Positions 35,369 to 44,964 of a stretch of 64,000 nucleotides of DNA are shown piece by piece; position 1 is the stretch's first letter, and each line of letters starts with the position of its first letter. The position numbers and the translations under genes are program-made. The DNA lies in the NCBI GenBank assembly GCA_903899985.1, contig CAIULL010000076.1, positions 62,001 to 126,000 on the forward strand. The letters run 5' to 3'. This stretch comes from an uncultured Schlesneria sp. Its GTDB lineage: Bacteria; Planctomycetota; Planctomycetia; Planctomycetales; Planctomycetaceae. The notes beneath the pieces were generated by a model. It searched no databases. It saw only the letters and a list, made by a program, of their open reading frames with translations, and was not told where the DNA came from.

Positions 35369-36118
35369 TCATTGCTCGATCTTCTCACCACCTTTTATCG
35401 CTCTCGATACGCCACTGACCTTAATCCTGAAGTCTCCAATACATTTTGAACCGGGGGGAGCATTGACCTTCAGATACAGAATACCGTCCTTTTTAGGAGT
35501 GAATTCATGTTTTGATTTAATCGTGAATGGTTCGGGTGGCTGTTTGCCGGAGTGATTTTCTTCGGTCACGATCATCCCCATCAATGCCCCGGTGGGGACT
35601 CGCCCCACAAGATCGCGCATGACGTTTTCGGTGGGGAACCCGTCGGCGCTCATATTTGACACGGTGAGAATCAGTTTGTAATCCCCTGCCGCTTCAACGC
35701 GAGCGAGCTTATCCTTATGAACATTACCCACAGGTGTCCAATCATTGCTCGTTTCAAATTTAAAATCGACTTCGGATGATTTCAGGAGATTGTCTTCCAG
35801 ATCTGAGATCTTCTTTTTGATTTCTTCGTTTTTGGGATCGAGTTTCAGCAGAACTTCCAGCAGAAATTTCGCTCGATCATATTGGCCCGATCGTTCATAA
35901 CCATCGATAATGGCTTTGGATTCCGTTTCAAATGTGTCTTGCAGCTTCTGCAGTCGCACATCGATCTGCTTGACTTCGGCCGATGAAATCGGTTTGGCGG
36001 GCTTTGATTTGTTCTTACTGGACTGTGCCAGGACTGATGAAACCGAAACAAACACGACGGCGGTTAATGCGATTGCCAATGCCGCCGAGATCGTGCCGAA
36101 GCGCTGGTAACGAGCCAC
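35369..36118 (-). CDS. Exported helix-plus-beta protein, planctomycete-type
   Basis: 249 residues beginning with a GTG at 36118, six bases after AAGGATG. A signal peptide (IALTAVVFVSVSSVLAQ) is followed by a Lys/Pro-rich linker, two helices in TPR style (YERSGQYDRAKFLLEVLLKLDPKNEEIKKKI), and a beta-rich C-terminal domain (~135-245, with YKLILTVSNM and DGILYLKVNAPP). The layout resembles a PA14- or lectin-like carbohydrate-binding periplasmic protein, but no family motif is certain. Role unknown. Confidence 0.6.
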   Translation of the reverse strand: MARYQRFGTISAALAIALTAVVFVSVSSVLAQSSKNKSKPAKPISSAEVKQIDVRLQKLQDTFETESKAIIDGYERSGQYDRAKFLLEVLLKLDPKNEEIKKKISDLEDNLLKSSEVDFKFETSNDWTPVGNVHKDKLARVEAAGDYKLILTVSNMSADGFPTENVMRDLVGRVPTGALMGMIVTEENHSGKQPPEPFTIKSKHEFTPKKDGILYLKVNAPPGSKCIGDFRIKVSGVSRAIKGGEKIEQ

Positions 36119-36631
36119 GTGACATCCTTAGTGAACGAGCGGAAAACGTTGATGTCTGCCGGACGGAATTCGTCACGGACACCAAAGCATTAGACGCAAT
36201 TCGTGAAGTCTTCGCAATCGGCAACATGGCTTTGGTGTTCACATGATCGGCTTCGTCGGTCAAGTCACAAGAAAAGTAAGTTTGGAGCACTGATCAGCAC
36301 TAATCTCCGCTGATCGGAAAATTCAAAAGTCTTTTAATTTCACCGGAATTTTGTTCGTCATACTAACGTCAGGTGACTTTGCAGAGCGCGACAAATCCGC
36401 AGAAGAAAAGGATCAAAGGGCTGACGCACCCCGGCTCGCCTCGAGTGTTTTTTGATGTTTTTCGTGGTTCCGATAATCTCGTTATTGGGTTGCAGGCGAA
36501 GCGAGCGCCAGGCGATTCGTCAGATCCGTGAATAAATCGACTTTTTGACTTCCATGAATCGTTGTGGCATACGGTGCCTGATTCGTTTATGAAATGTGTC
36601 TCTCGTGAATTCGTAAACAAGGCGAAGGCCC
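36119..36631. other. 513-bp spacer
   Basis: This spacer lies between divergent genes, so it should carry promoters for both. I saw no gene and no strong repeat. Confidence 0.4.
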
Positions 36632-39600
36632 ATGCTTGAAAAACTGATCGATATCTCGCTCGGCAACCGAATGCTTGTCATCTCGTTGGTTTTTATCATG
36701 GGCGCATTGGGGGTTTACTCCGCCGTTAACCTTCCGATCGATGCGGTCCCCGACATGACGAACGTGCAGGTGCAGATCGTCACCGAAGCGGGGGCGTTGT
36801 CGCCACTCGAAGTCGAGCAATACGTGACGTCGCCTGTCGAACTGACGATGTGCGGCCTGCCGAATGTCGAAGAGATTCGCAGTATCTCCAAATTCGGACT
36901 GTCGCTGGTGACCGTCGTCTTTCACGAAGGGACGGATGTCTTTCGCGCGCGACAGTTGATTGCCGAACGACTGATCGACGCCGCAGAACGAGTCCCCAAG
37001 GGCTACGGCACGCCACGACTGAATCCTTTGACGACGGCACTGGGCGAAATCCTGCAGTTCGAAGTGAAGGGTGAGGGATATTCGCCGATGGATCTGCGAA
37101 CGATCCTCGAATGGCAGATTGCTCCTCGTCTGCGTCAGGTGCCAGGCGTCACCGAGATCAATTCGCACGGGGGTTATTATCAGTCGTTTGAAGTGCGTCC
37201 TGACCCCGATCGGCTGGCGAGCTTCGGAGTTTCATTGCCGGACCTCTTTCGGGCGATTTCGTCGAACAATGGCACATCGGGGGGCGGCTACGTAGTGCAT
37301 CATGGCGAACAGCGGTTCATCCGCGGTTCAGCCCTGCTGACGAACGAATCCGATATCGAGAACGTCGTTGTTCGGGGCAACCATGATGGAACTCCGGTGC
37401 TCGTCAGGGACCTGGCGGAAGTCGTGATCGCTCCACTGACCCGGCAGGGGGCTGTCACACGTGACGGTCGGGGCGAAGCGGTGATGGGGATGGTCATGAT
37501 GCTGTGGGGTGCGAACTCGCGAACGGTTGTGATCGCAGCCAAAGAGCGACTGGAAGAAATCAATAAAACTCTTCCGAAGGGGGTTACTGCCGAAGTGACC
37601 TATGACCGGGCCGACCTCATTAACCGAACGCTGCATACGGTGCAGCGAAACCTGCTGGAAGGTGGGACGCTGGTCATCATCGTGCTGTTAGTAATGCTCG
37701 GCAGCCTGCGTGCTGGAATCGTGGTCGCGATGGCGATCCCGCTGTCGATGCTGTTCGCCGCGAACATGATGTCGCTGACGGGGATCACGGCCAGTCTGAT
37801 GAGTCTGGGAGCGATCGATTTCGGACTGATCGTCGACAGTTCGGTAATCATGGTCGAGAACTGTATGCGGCGGATTTCACACAATCATGACGAACGACCA
37901 CACCTGCAAGTGGTTCGAGATGCGGCGATCGAAGTGCGTAAGCCGACGATGTTCGGTGAATTGATTATCTCGATCGTCTACCTGCCATTGCTGACACTGC
38001 AGGGGACGGAAGGGAAACTGTTTCGGCCGATGGCTTTGACAGTTTTGTTCGCACTGGCCGGTTCGCTGGTTCTTTCGCTGACGCTGATGCCGGTTCTGGC
38101 ATCGCTGGCTCTTCCTCGCAAAATGGAAGAGAAAGAGATCTTCATCATCCGGATGTTAAATAAGATCTATCATCCGATCGTTCATCAAACGATTCTGCAC
38201 CCGATCATGACGGTGGCTGCCGCGTTATTGCTGTTTGCCTTGAGCATCCCAGTGGCCATGCATCTTGGCGGCGAGTTCATGCCGAAACTGGACGAAGGGG
38301 ATTTGCTGATCGAAATTAATCGCCTCCCCAGTGCCACCCTGGAAGGCTCGATCCCGATGGGGGAACAGGTTGAATCGCTGCTGCTGAAATTTCCGGAGGT
38401 CCGCACGGTCTTCTGCAAGACAGGTCGACCCGAGATCGCGAATGACGTCATGGGTGTGCAGCAGACCGACGTCTGGGTGCTGCTCAAACCCGAGTCCGAG
38501 TGGCCTAAGCACAAGTCGCGCGAAGACCTGTTTAACGAGATGCGCGTGGTGCTGAACGACAACGTCCCCGGTGCCTTGTTCGCCTTTACGCAACCGATTG
38601 AAATGCGGGTCGATGAACTTGTGGCCGGGGTTAAAGCGAATGTCGCGGTGCTGATCTATGCTCCAAACGGTTCCTTGCAGGGGAGCGGCGATGTCTCGCA
38701 CCTGAAGGAATTGGAAACGCTTGCCAAATTAGGCAAGAAGGTCGAGAAAGTTCTCAGCGGCATCAAAGGTGCGGTGGACGTGAAGGCGGAACACCAGGCG
38801 AATTTGCCAACCGTGCGGATTCAGGTCAAACCGGAGGTTCTTGCCCGCTACGGGATTGATGCCGACGAAGTGATGCAGACCGTGGCGACGATGGGTGGGC
38901 ATAAAGTTGGCGAAGTTTTCCGAGGTCGCATGCGGTTCCCGATCATGGTTCGTATCCCCATTGAATGGAGGACGAACCTTTATCAACTGGAGCAGATTCC
39001 CGTTTTCGCCCCGAATGGCCGACAGATTCCTCTGGGAGAACTGGCCGATCTGGTGATTGAAGAGACGCCGCCCGGGATCGATCATGAAAAAACCCAGCGT
39101 CGCACGTTCGTGCAATGCAACGTGCGAGGCCGGGATGTCGAAAGCTTTGTGCACGAGGCTCAGCGGGCCATCGCTCTACAAGTCAAACGGCCAACGGGTT
39201 ATGAAATCGAATGGGGCGGTGACTTCAAGAATCTGCAATCGGCAAAGCAACGTTTGATGTTCGTGACGCCGGTCGTTCTGGTTTTGATTTTCCTGCTGCT
39301 GCATACGACGTTTCATTCGTCCAAACTTGCCGGTTTGATCTTTCTGGCAATTCCCATCGCGGCGTCGGGGGGAATTTTCGCGTTGGCCCTGCGAGGAATG
39401 CCGTTCAGTATTTCTGCGGGTGTTGGTTTCATTGCACTGTTCGGAGTCGCGGTTTTGAATGGCCTGGTCTGGGTCAGTGCCGCTGAACACCTGCGTCAGG
39501 CAGGCGAAACGGCCAAAGCAGCGGCGGAGGAAACAGCATTGAACCGGTTGCGTCCGGTCCTGATGACGGCTCTGGTCGCCAGCCTGGGTTTCCTGCCCAT

Positions 39601-39757
39601 GGCACTTTCGCATACGGCCGGCGCCGAAATTCAACGTCCGCTCGCGACGGTGGTGATTGGTGGGCTGATTACATCGACGTTGCTTACAGCCCTGGTGGTT
39701 CCGGCGATCTATCCCTGGTTCGTCGGAAGACCGAAGCCATCAAGCGGAATTGCCTGA
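36632..39757 (+). CDS. Heavy-metal RND efflux pump, CzcA/CusA family
   Basis: 1041 residues with the 12-helix RND pattern. Helix 4 carries DFGLIVDSSVIMVEN: the two Asp and the Glu needed for proton relay in metal-type RND pumps (compare DFGxxVDGxVxxxEN) are all present. Signature stretches include MLEKLIDISLGNRMLV, AVNLPIDAVPDMTNVQVQI (heavy-metal type) and GRPEIANDVMGVQQTDVW. It would drive export of metal ions from periplasm to outside using proton flow. No fusion protein (CzcB) or outer-membrane factor is adjacent, which is unusual. The metal cannot be told. AAGG lies a few bases before the ATG. Confidence 0.9.
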   Translation: MLEKLIDISLGNRMLVISLVFIMGALGVYSAVNLPIDAVPDMTNVQVQIVTEAGALSPLEVEQYVTSPVELTMCGLPNVEEIRSISKFGLSLVTVVFHEGTDVFRARQLIAERLIDAAERVPKGYGTPRLNPLTTALGEILQFEVKGEGYSPMDLRTILEWQIAPRLRQVPGVTEINSHGGYYQSFEVRPDPDRLASFGVSLPDLFRAISSNNGTSGGGYVVHHGEQRFIRGSALLTNESDIENVVVRGNHDGTPVLVRDLAEVVIAPLTRQGAVTRDGRGEAVMGMVMMLWGANSRTVVIAAKERLEEINKTLPKGVTAEVTYDRADLINRTLHTVQRNLLEGGTLVIIVLLVMLGSLRAGIVVAMAIPLSMLFAANMMSLTGITASLMSLGAIDFGLIVDSSVIMVENCMRRISHNHDERPHLQVVRDAAIEVRKPTMFGELIISIVYLPLLTLQGTEGKLFRPMALTVLFALAGSLVLSLTLMPVLASLALPRKMEEKEIFIIRMLNKIYHPIVHQTILHPIMTVAAALLLFALSIPVAMHLGGEFMPKLDEGDLLIEINRLPSATLEGSIPMGEQVESLLLKFPEVRTVFCKTGRPEIANDVMGVQQTDVWVLLKPESEWPKHKSREDLFNEMRVVLNDNVPGALFAFTQPIEMRVDELVAGVKANVAVLIYAPNGSLQGSGDVSHLKELETLAKLGKKVEKVLSGIKGAVDVKAEHQANLPTVRIQVKPEVLARYGIDADEVMQTVATMGGHKVGEVFRGRMRFPIMVRIPIEWRTNLYQLEQIPVFAPNGRQIPLGELADLVIEETPPGIDHEKTQRRTFVQCNVRGRDVESFVHEAQRAIALQVKRPTGYEIEWGGDFKNLQSAKQRLMFVTPVVLVLIFLLLHTTFHSSKLAGLIFLAIPIAASGGIFALALRGMPFSISAGVGFIALFGVAVLNGLVWVSAAEHLRQAGETAKAAAEETALNRLRPVLMTALVASLGFLPMALSHTAGAEIQRPLATVVIGGLITSTLLTALVVPAIYPWFVGRPKPSSGIA

Positions 39758-40410
39758 AAGAATCAATGAGACTTTGAAGAATTCCTGGTGAATTTGGAGT
39801 GTCTATTTTTTAATGAGATCTCGGTCTTGTCGTCGATGGAGATCGCTTCTATAACCCCGCCGTTCGGCAGACATCATACGATTCCGTCGGAGGTGCCAAA
39901 ACTATTGCGAGGGTTTGGATCGATTCAACAGTGAGTGCTAGACACTACTGGATCCCACCCTATTCGCCTGCGACTCCACCGTCGCAATCCCGATGTCCCG
40001 CCGAACATTTGAAGCCGCGATGCCCTTTCGAGAGCATCGCGGTTTCTTGCATAGAATGCGGCGCAGTCGCAGTGGGGTCCACCGGGCGTCAATGGTTTGA
40101 TTGGACCAAAGCAAAACGTTGACGACAAGGAATGTCGCAAGAGGTACGAAACGTTGCTCTCGAAGCGACGGGACTGACTCGCTGTGAGAGTTCACGAAGC
40201 GAATTTCCCAGTCGCTTGTGCCGTCCGGCGCGTGAGAACCTCTTAAAAATTAGCGTGATGTCTTTTGGGTCAATTGCATTCCCTGGAATGATCGTCCGTC
40301 ATCAATGAGTCTGTTTCAGGCAGGTAGAGCACAGGCCCGGTAAACCACCCCCGTGAAGAGGGTGGGGTTGCGTTTCGACTGCTTACGCTGTCTCTAACAG
40401 TTCAGGAAAA
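39758..40410. other. 653-bp spacer with hairpin and a dispersed repeat
   Basis: CCGCGATGC (40015-40023) and GCATCGCGG (40034-40042) form a 9-bp stem followed by T-rich DNA, a possible stop for the RND gene. 40331-40377 is a copy of the GGCCC..AACCACCCCC..GGGTGGGGTT repeat family. No gene was seen here. Confidence 0.5.
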
Positions 40411-42219
40411 TCACCCTGCGTATGCTGCTGTGACCGAAGAATTCGGACGGGTGCGATTATCGTCCCGGCGAGTCAACGCGATCACCGCTTCGATCAGCAT
40501 GGCCAGAGCGAGGAACAGCAGCAATGACGAAATCCCGAGCAGGATATAGGTGATCTGCTGTGGCGCTTTTGCGGCACCAAGTTGCTGTACGTAACCGTAG
40601 ATCATCCGACCTAAGGCCCAGGTACTCATTGTGTACATGAAGACGGTTGGCAGACCGACGACGTACAAGACCCACGTCTCGCGACGGGTTCGCCATAACC
40701 AGACCGTAACCCCCAAGAGCGTCAATGCGGCGAGCAACTGGTTGCTTGCTCCGAACAGTGCCCAGAAGATGCGCCACAACGGTGCGGGATTTCCGTCTGC
40801 GTCGTTGATCGTCTGCATCACGAAGAAAGCAGGAACGCCGGCGGTGAGCAGTGTTCCCAGCCAGCGGCCCTTTGAATCGTGCCAGCCAGTCAGTTCCTGA
40901 ATGATGTATCGACCCAACCGCGTGCAGACATCGAGCGTGTCGTAGACGAATGTCGTAAAGGCCATCAAAGCAAAGGAGACTGTCAATTGGCTGGAAAGAT
41001 GAAAACCCTTCCAACCGCAGCTTCGAACAAAGACCGAAAATTGTTCGAGCAGCGTTCCGATTCCTTGAGCGTAAATCAGATTCGGCTGCGGCTTCTTCAG
41101 CAGCGAGGCATCCTTGGTGAGGATCATCACACAACTGAGGGAAACAATGGCGACCATGGCCTCCAGCAGCATGGCACCGTATCCGATCAGCTTGGCATCG
41201 GTCTCGAAACGCAACTGCTTGGACGTGGTTCCCGAGGCAATCAAGGAATGAAATCCAGAACAGGCTCCGCACGCGATCGTAATGAAGAGTACCGGGAAAA
41301 GCGTCTCTCCTTTGGGTGTTGTCCAGCCATTGAAGGCAGGATATTCGATGTTCGCTCCACCGAACAAAAGTCCGACCGCTCCCGCCGCCAAAGCAACGTA
41401 CAGGAAATAACCGCCGAGATGGCCACGCGGTTGCAGCAACAGCCACATCGGCACGACCGAAGCAATGCAGCAATAGATCAGCAGAAGGATGTCCCACGTC
41501 TTATGAGCCAATCGGTCGTCAGCTGTTGGGATGAACGTCTTCAAAATTGCAGTCATATCGACGGGAAGGTACTGACCGGCCCAGATGGAAACACCAACAA
41601 GTGGCAGGAAAATCAGCGTGGCCCAGCCGACCGAAAGCTTGGTGTATTTCAGCAGGAGACCCATCACCAGCGGCAGTACAAGGTACATCAACGACGACGA
41701 GGCGATGCCCGCTCCGGTCACTTCTTCACCGTTCTCAAGCGTCTGTTTGCCGATGAACGATGCAGCCGTGATATCGGTGAAGGCGACGATGATGTAAACG
41801 AGTGCCAGCCAGACGAAGCTGAGGAACAGAACGAATGCTCGTCGACTCATGTGATCGCGAACGACTTCGGCGATCGATCTCGCCTTATGGCGGATGGATG
41901 CGACGAGCGACGTAAAATCATGAACGCCGCCAATCAGGATCGAACCGACCAGAATCCAGATCAAGGCGGGGAGCCAGCCGAACATCACCCCTGCCAGGAT
42001 CGGCCCGACGATCGGTCCGGCTGCCGCGATTGCCGAGAAATGTTGACTGAGCAGTTCATTAGGAGCCAGCGGCGCGTAGTCGAGATCATCCCGCAGTTCA
42101 AACGCGGGTGTTTTGGCGTTGGCATCGAGTCGCAAAAGCCGAACGAGGATCGGACCATAAGTCCAATAGGCGATCGACAGGATTGCGGCAGACGCCAGGA
42201 CAATCACGAGCATGCTCAT
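40411..42219 (-). CDS. cstA: Carbon starvation protein A-like transporter
   Basis: 602 residues with many membrane helices and CstA signatures: DDLDYAPLAPNELLSQHFSAIAAAGPIVGP near the start, VGSILIGGVHDFTSLVASIRHKARSIAEVV, and FTDITAASFIG. E. coli CstA is a pyruvate/peptide transporter induced in carbon starvation; the planctomycete protein is closest to the short form. GGAGTCCC lies upstream of the ATG. It is alone between two divergent spacers. The C-terminus has one extra hydrophobic helix (ILLGISSLLLFLALAMLIEAV). Confidence 0.88.
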   Translation of the reverse strand: MSMLVIVLASAAILSIAYWTYGPILVRLLRLDANAKTPAFELRDDLDYAPLAPNELLSQHFSAIAAAGPIVGPILAGVMFGWLPALIWILVGSILIGGVHDFTSLVASIRHKARSIAEVVRDHMSRRAFVLFLSFVWLALVYIIVAFTDITAASFIGKQTLENGEEVTGAGIASSSLMYLVLPLVMGLLLKYTKLSVGWATLIFLPLVGVSIWAGQYLPVDMTAILKTFIPTADDRLAHKTWDILLLIYCCIASVVPMWLLLQPRGHLGGYFLYVALAAGAVGLLFGGANIEYPAFNGWTTPKGETLFPVLFITIACGACSGFHSLIASGTTSKQLRFETDAKLIGYGAMLLEAMVAIVSLSCVMILTKDASLLKKPQPNLIYAQGIGTLLEQFSVFVRSCGWKGFHLSSQLTVSFALMAFTTFVYDTLDVCTRLGRYIIQELTGWHDSKGRWLGTLLTAGVPAFFVMQTINDADGNPAPLWRIFWALFGASNQLLAALTLLGVTVWLWRTRRETWVLYVVGLPTVFMYTMSTWALGRMIYGYVQQLGAAKAPQQITYILLGISSLLLFLALAMLIEAVIALTRRDDNRTRPNSSVTAAYAG

Positions 42220-42463
42220 GTGGGGACTCCAATCAGTTATCAGTCACGACGATTTCGTTGGAACTGGAAATCTATCTGTCACAGAAACCTGCTAAAACTC
42301 AGGGGACGCTTCCCTGGCCGATGTCGGGTTTCATTAAGGTTAGCAAGAGTTGAATCGAGTGGCCTCCACGATACGCGAGAACTGGTTTTGCGTCCACACT
42401 TTCCGCAACGTTCTCGTATGTTAGAGTGGAAGCGGTCGTCGTGGAGTATCCGGAGTGTGATTG

Positions 42464-44854
42464 ATGAGGCTTGGACTGATTCTCTGTTTTGCGTCGATGC
42501 TGTTCGCATCGCCTGGAATCCTTGTTGCCGAAGAGGCCAACGCCGACAAAGAATCCATCGAGTTCTTCGAGAAAAAGATTCGTCCGCTGCTTGCCAGCCG
42601 CTGTTATGAGTGCCACGCCGCCGATAAAGCCGAGGAAAATGGACACCTTGCTCTTGATGGCCGTGCCGGTCTGCTGGCGGGTGGAACGCGCGGACCCATT
42701 CTAATTGGGGGAAAGCCGGACGAAAGTTTATTGATTAGTGCGATCCGATACGGCGATCCAAAGTTGCAGATGCCGCCGGAAGGAAAGCTTTCGAACGACG
42801 AGATTGAGCTATTTGTCCGCTGGGTTCAGCAGGGAGCGGTCGTTCCGGATTACGGAGCGTCTCTCGAGAAGAAATCGAAAACGATCGACTGGAACGAAGC
42901 TCGAAAGTTCTGGTCGTTTCAGCCACTTTCGGTTCACCAGCCACCCGCAATAGCACCGGAAAAGTCAGTCCTGCAGCCGATCGATGCGTTCATCCAAATC
43001 GGGTTGGCACAACAAGGACTGACACCAAGTCCTGCTGCTGACAAAAGAACTCTTGTACGCCGGTTGTGGTTCGACCTGCTGGGATTGCCTCCCAGGCCTG
43101 AAGACGTGATGGAGTTCGTCGCGGAGACCCGTCCTGATGCTTATGAAAGATTGGTTGATCAATTGCTGGCATCGCCACATTTCGGAGAGCGCTGGTCAAG
43201 ATACTGGCTGGACCTTGCTCGTTACACAGATGTCACACCGTCCTGGCTGAAGAATGCCGACCAGGCCTGGCTGTACCGGGACTGGGTTGTTCGAGCGATC
43301 AATGCGGACATTCCTTACGATGACTTCTGTAAAAAGCAGCTGGCGGCTGATGTCATCGAGAATACTCCCCCCGAAGATTATGCCGCGTTGGGTTTGCTGG
43401 GGCTCAGTCCGACGTATTGGAAAGAACCGAGGCTTGCCCCCGCCGTGATCGAGGTGATCGTGGCTGATGAATGGGATGAGCGGATCGATGCCGTCTCACG
43501 CACTTTTCTGGGGCTGACAGTCGCTTGCGCTCGATGTCACGACCATAAGTTTGATCCGATTACGTCGCGAGACTACTACGCTCTGGCGGGGTTATTTGCC
43601 AGCACTCAACTGACCGACCGGCCACTCTTACCGTCACCATTGGCGGAACAGATTGTAGACGCGCGGCAGCGTGTCGACAAAATGGAAGAGGCGTTGAAAG
43701 CAATTAAAGATAAGGAATCAGATGACGCGAAAAAGCTGATCGCTGAAATCGACAGCCTGCGTAAGTCGACCCCGCAATTTGACGCACGCATGGCACATAC
43801 CGTTGAAGAGGCGAGCTTGTACGTGCTGCCGGACGGACCGGAGATGACGAAGCTCGATATCCGAAAACGTCAACCGCGAGACCTGCCGATCTTTCGACGA
43901 GGGAACCCGGGAAACCCCGGCGAAATCGTCCCGCGACGGTTCATTGAGGTGTTGTCACCTGGTGCGCCTTCGCCGTTCACTTCCGGAAGCGGTCGTCGCG
44001 AATTTGCCGATTCGCTGTTTCAAGAAGCGAAGGGGCTGACTGCGCGAGTCATTGTGAATCGCATCTGGTCAAACCATTTTGGTCGGGGCCTGGTCAGAAC
44101 CCCCAGTGATTTTGGCGTGCAGGGAGATCGGCCCACTCACCCGGAATTGCTGGAATGGCTGGCTGTCGAGACGGCAGGAGATGGCAGGAATCAAAAGCCC
44201 CAGAACTGGACGCTGAAGCGTCTGCATCGTCTGCTTGTGACGTCGGCCACCTATCGTCAAACAAGCGAGACTCAACTAGCACTATCAGGACCGACCCCCG
44301 GTTCAAGATCCAGCCAGCTTGACCCGGATAACCACTGGCTGGCGCGTATGAGTCGACGACGGTTAGAGATCGAACCCTGGCGAGATGTGATGCTTGCGGT
44401 CGCGGATAATCTGGACGTCACGATGGGAGGCCCCGCAACCGAGCTGGATCTGCCGACAAATACTCGACGGACACTCTACGGAAAAGTGGGCCGGGACGAA
44501 CAAAACGATATGCTGCGTCTGTTCGACTTTCCCCCGCCGACATCGCATAGTCCGGCGCGCGACGTGACAACGACGCCGCTGCAGCAACTGTTTTTATTCA
44601 ACAGCGAATTTGTTGACTTGCAGTCTGTGAAACTCACAGCCCGGCTTCATGCCGATCGACCCGATTCAACTGCGTCAGCGAAAATCGTGATGTGTTACCA
44701 GTATTTGTTTCAGCGACAACCGACCGAGGTTGAAATTCAACTGGGTGAGCGGTTTCTCGCGGTGCCTGATCCTGCGGGGACGGCCGACGATAGGCGGTGG
44801 CCGATTTATATCCAGTCACTGCTTGGGCTGAACGAACTTTTGTTTATTGATTAA
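42464..44854 (+). CDS. PSCyt1-DUF1549-DUF1553 cytochrome-type protein
   Basis: About 796 residues: signal peptide (MRLGLILCFASMLFASPG), a PSCyt1 domain with SRCYECH (heme CxxCH, residues ~40-110), DUF1549/PSCyt2 (DAFIQIGLAQ...RWSRYWLDLARYTD), a second CxxCH at LTVACARCHDHKFDPI, and DUF1553/PSD1 (PRRFIEVL..., RVIVNRIWSNHFGRGLV). These planctomycete-specific proteins are exported c-type cytochromes of unknown substrate. The usual DUF1501 partner is not adjacent. The ATG 42464 is preceded by GGAG; the TTG at 42461 adds one residue. Confidence 0.92.
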   Translation: MRLGLILCFASMLFASPGILVAEEANADKESIEFFEKKIRPLLASRCYECHAADKAEENGHLALDGRAGLLAGGTRGPILIGGKPDESLLISAIRYGDPKLQMPPEGKLSNDEIELFVRWVQQGAVVPDYGASLEKKSKTIDWNEARKFWSFQPLSVHQPPAIAPEKSVLQPIDAFIQIGLAQQGLTPSPAADKRTLVRRLWFDLLGLPPRPEDVMEFVAETRPDAYERLVDQLLASPHFGERWSRYWLDLARYTDVTPSWLKNADQAWLYRDWVVRAINADIPYDDFCKKQLAADVIENTPPEDYAALGLLGLSPTYWKEPRLAPAVIEVIVADEWDERIDAVSRTFLGLTVACARCHDHKFDPITSRDYYALAGLFASTQLTDRPLLPSPLAEQIVDARQRVDKMEEALKAIKDKESDDAKKLIAEIDSLRKSTPQFDARMAHTVEEASLYVLPDGPEMTKLDIRKRQPRDLPIFRRGNPGNPGEIVPRRFIEVLSPGAPSPFTSGSGRREFADSLFQEAKGLTARVIVNRIWSNHFGRGLVRTPSDFGVQGDRPTHPELLEWLAVETAGDGRNQKPQNWTLKRLHRLLVTSATYRQTSETQLALSGPTPGSRSSQLDPDNHWLARMSRRRLEIEPWRDVMLAVADNLDVTMGGPATELDLPTNTRRTLYGKVGRDEQNDMLRLFDFPPPTSHSPARDVTTTPLQQLFLFNSEFVDLQSVKLTARLHADRPDSTASAKIVMCYQYLFQRQPTEVEIQLGERFLAVPDPAGTADDRRWPIYIQSLLGLNELLFID

Positions 44855-44964
44855 ACCGGATCTTTGTTTGGCCCGTAGCGCCAGTGAGGGATCATATTCC
44901 CGTGAAAATGAAGCGACGACGATCCTTCGCTGACGCGTCTGGCTGGCTGGCGTCATATCGTGAT

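Noticed and set aside
40879-42609. 576-codon frame opposite cstA
   Set aside because: It is a shadow of cstA, which has membrane helices and family motifs; the shadow is a Gln/Arg-rich string without a fold.
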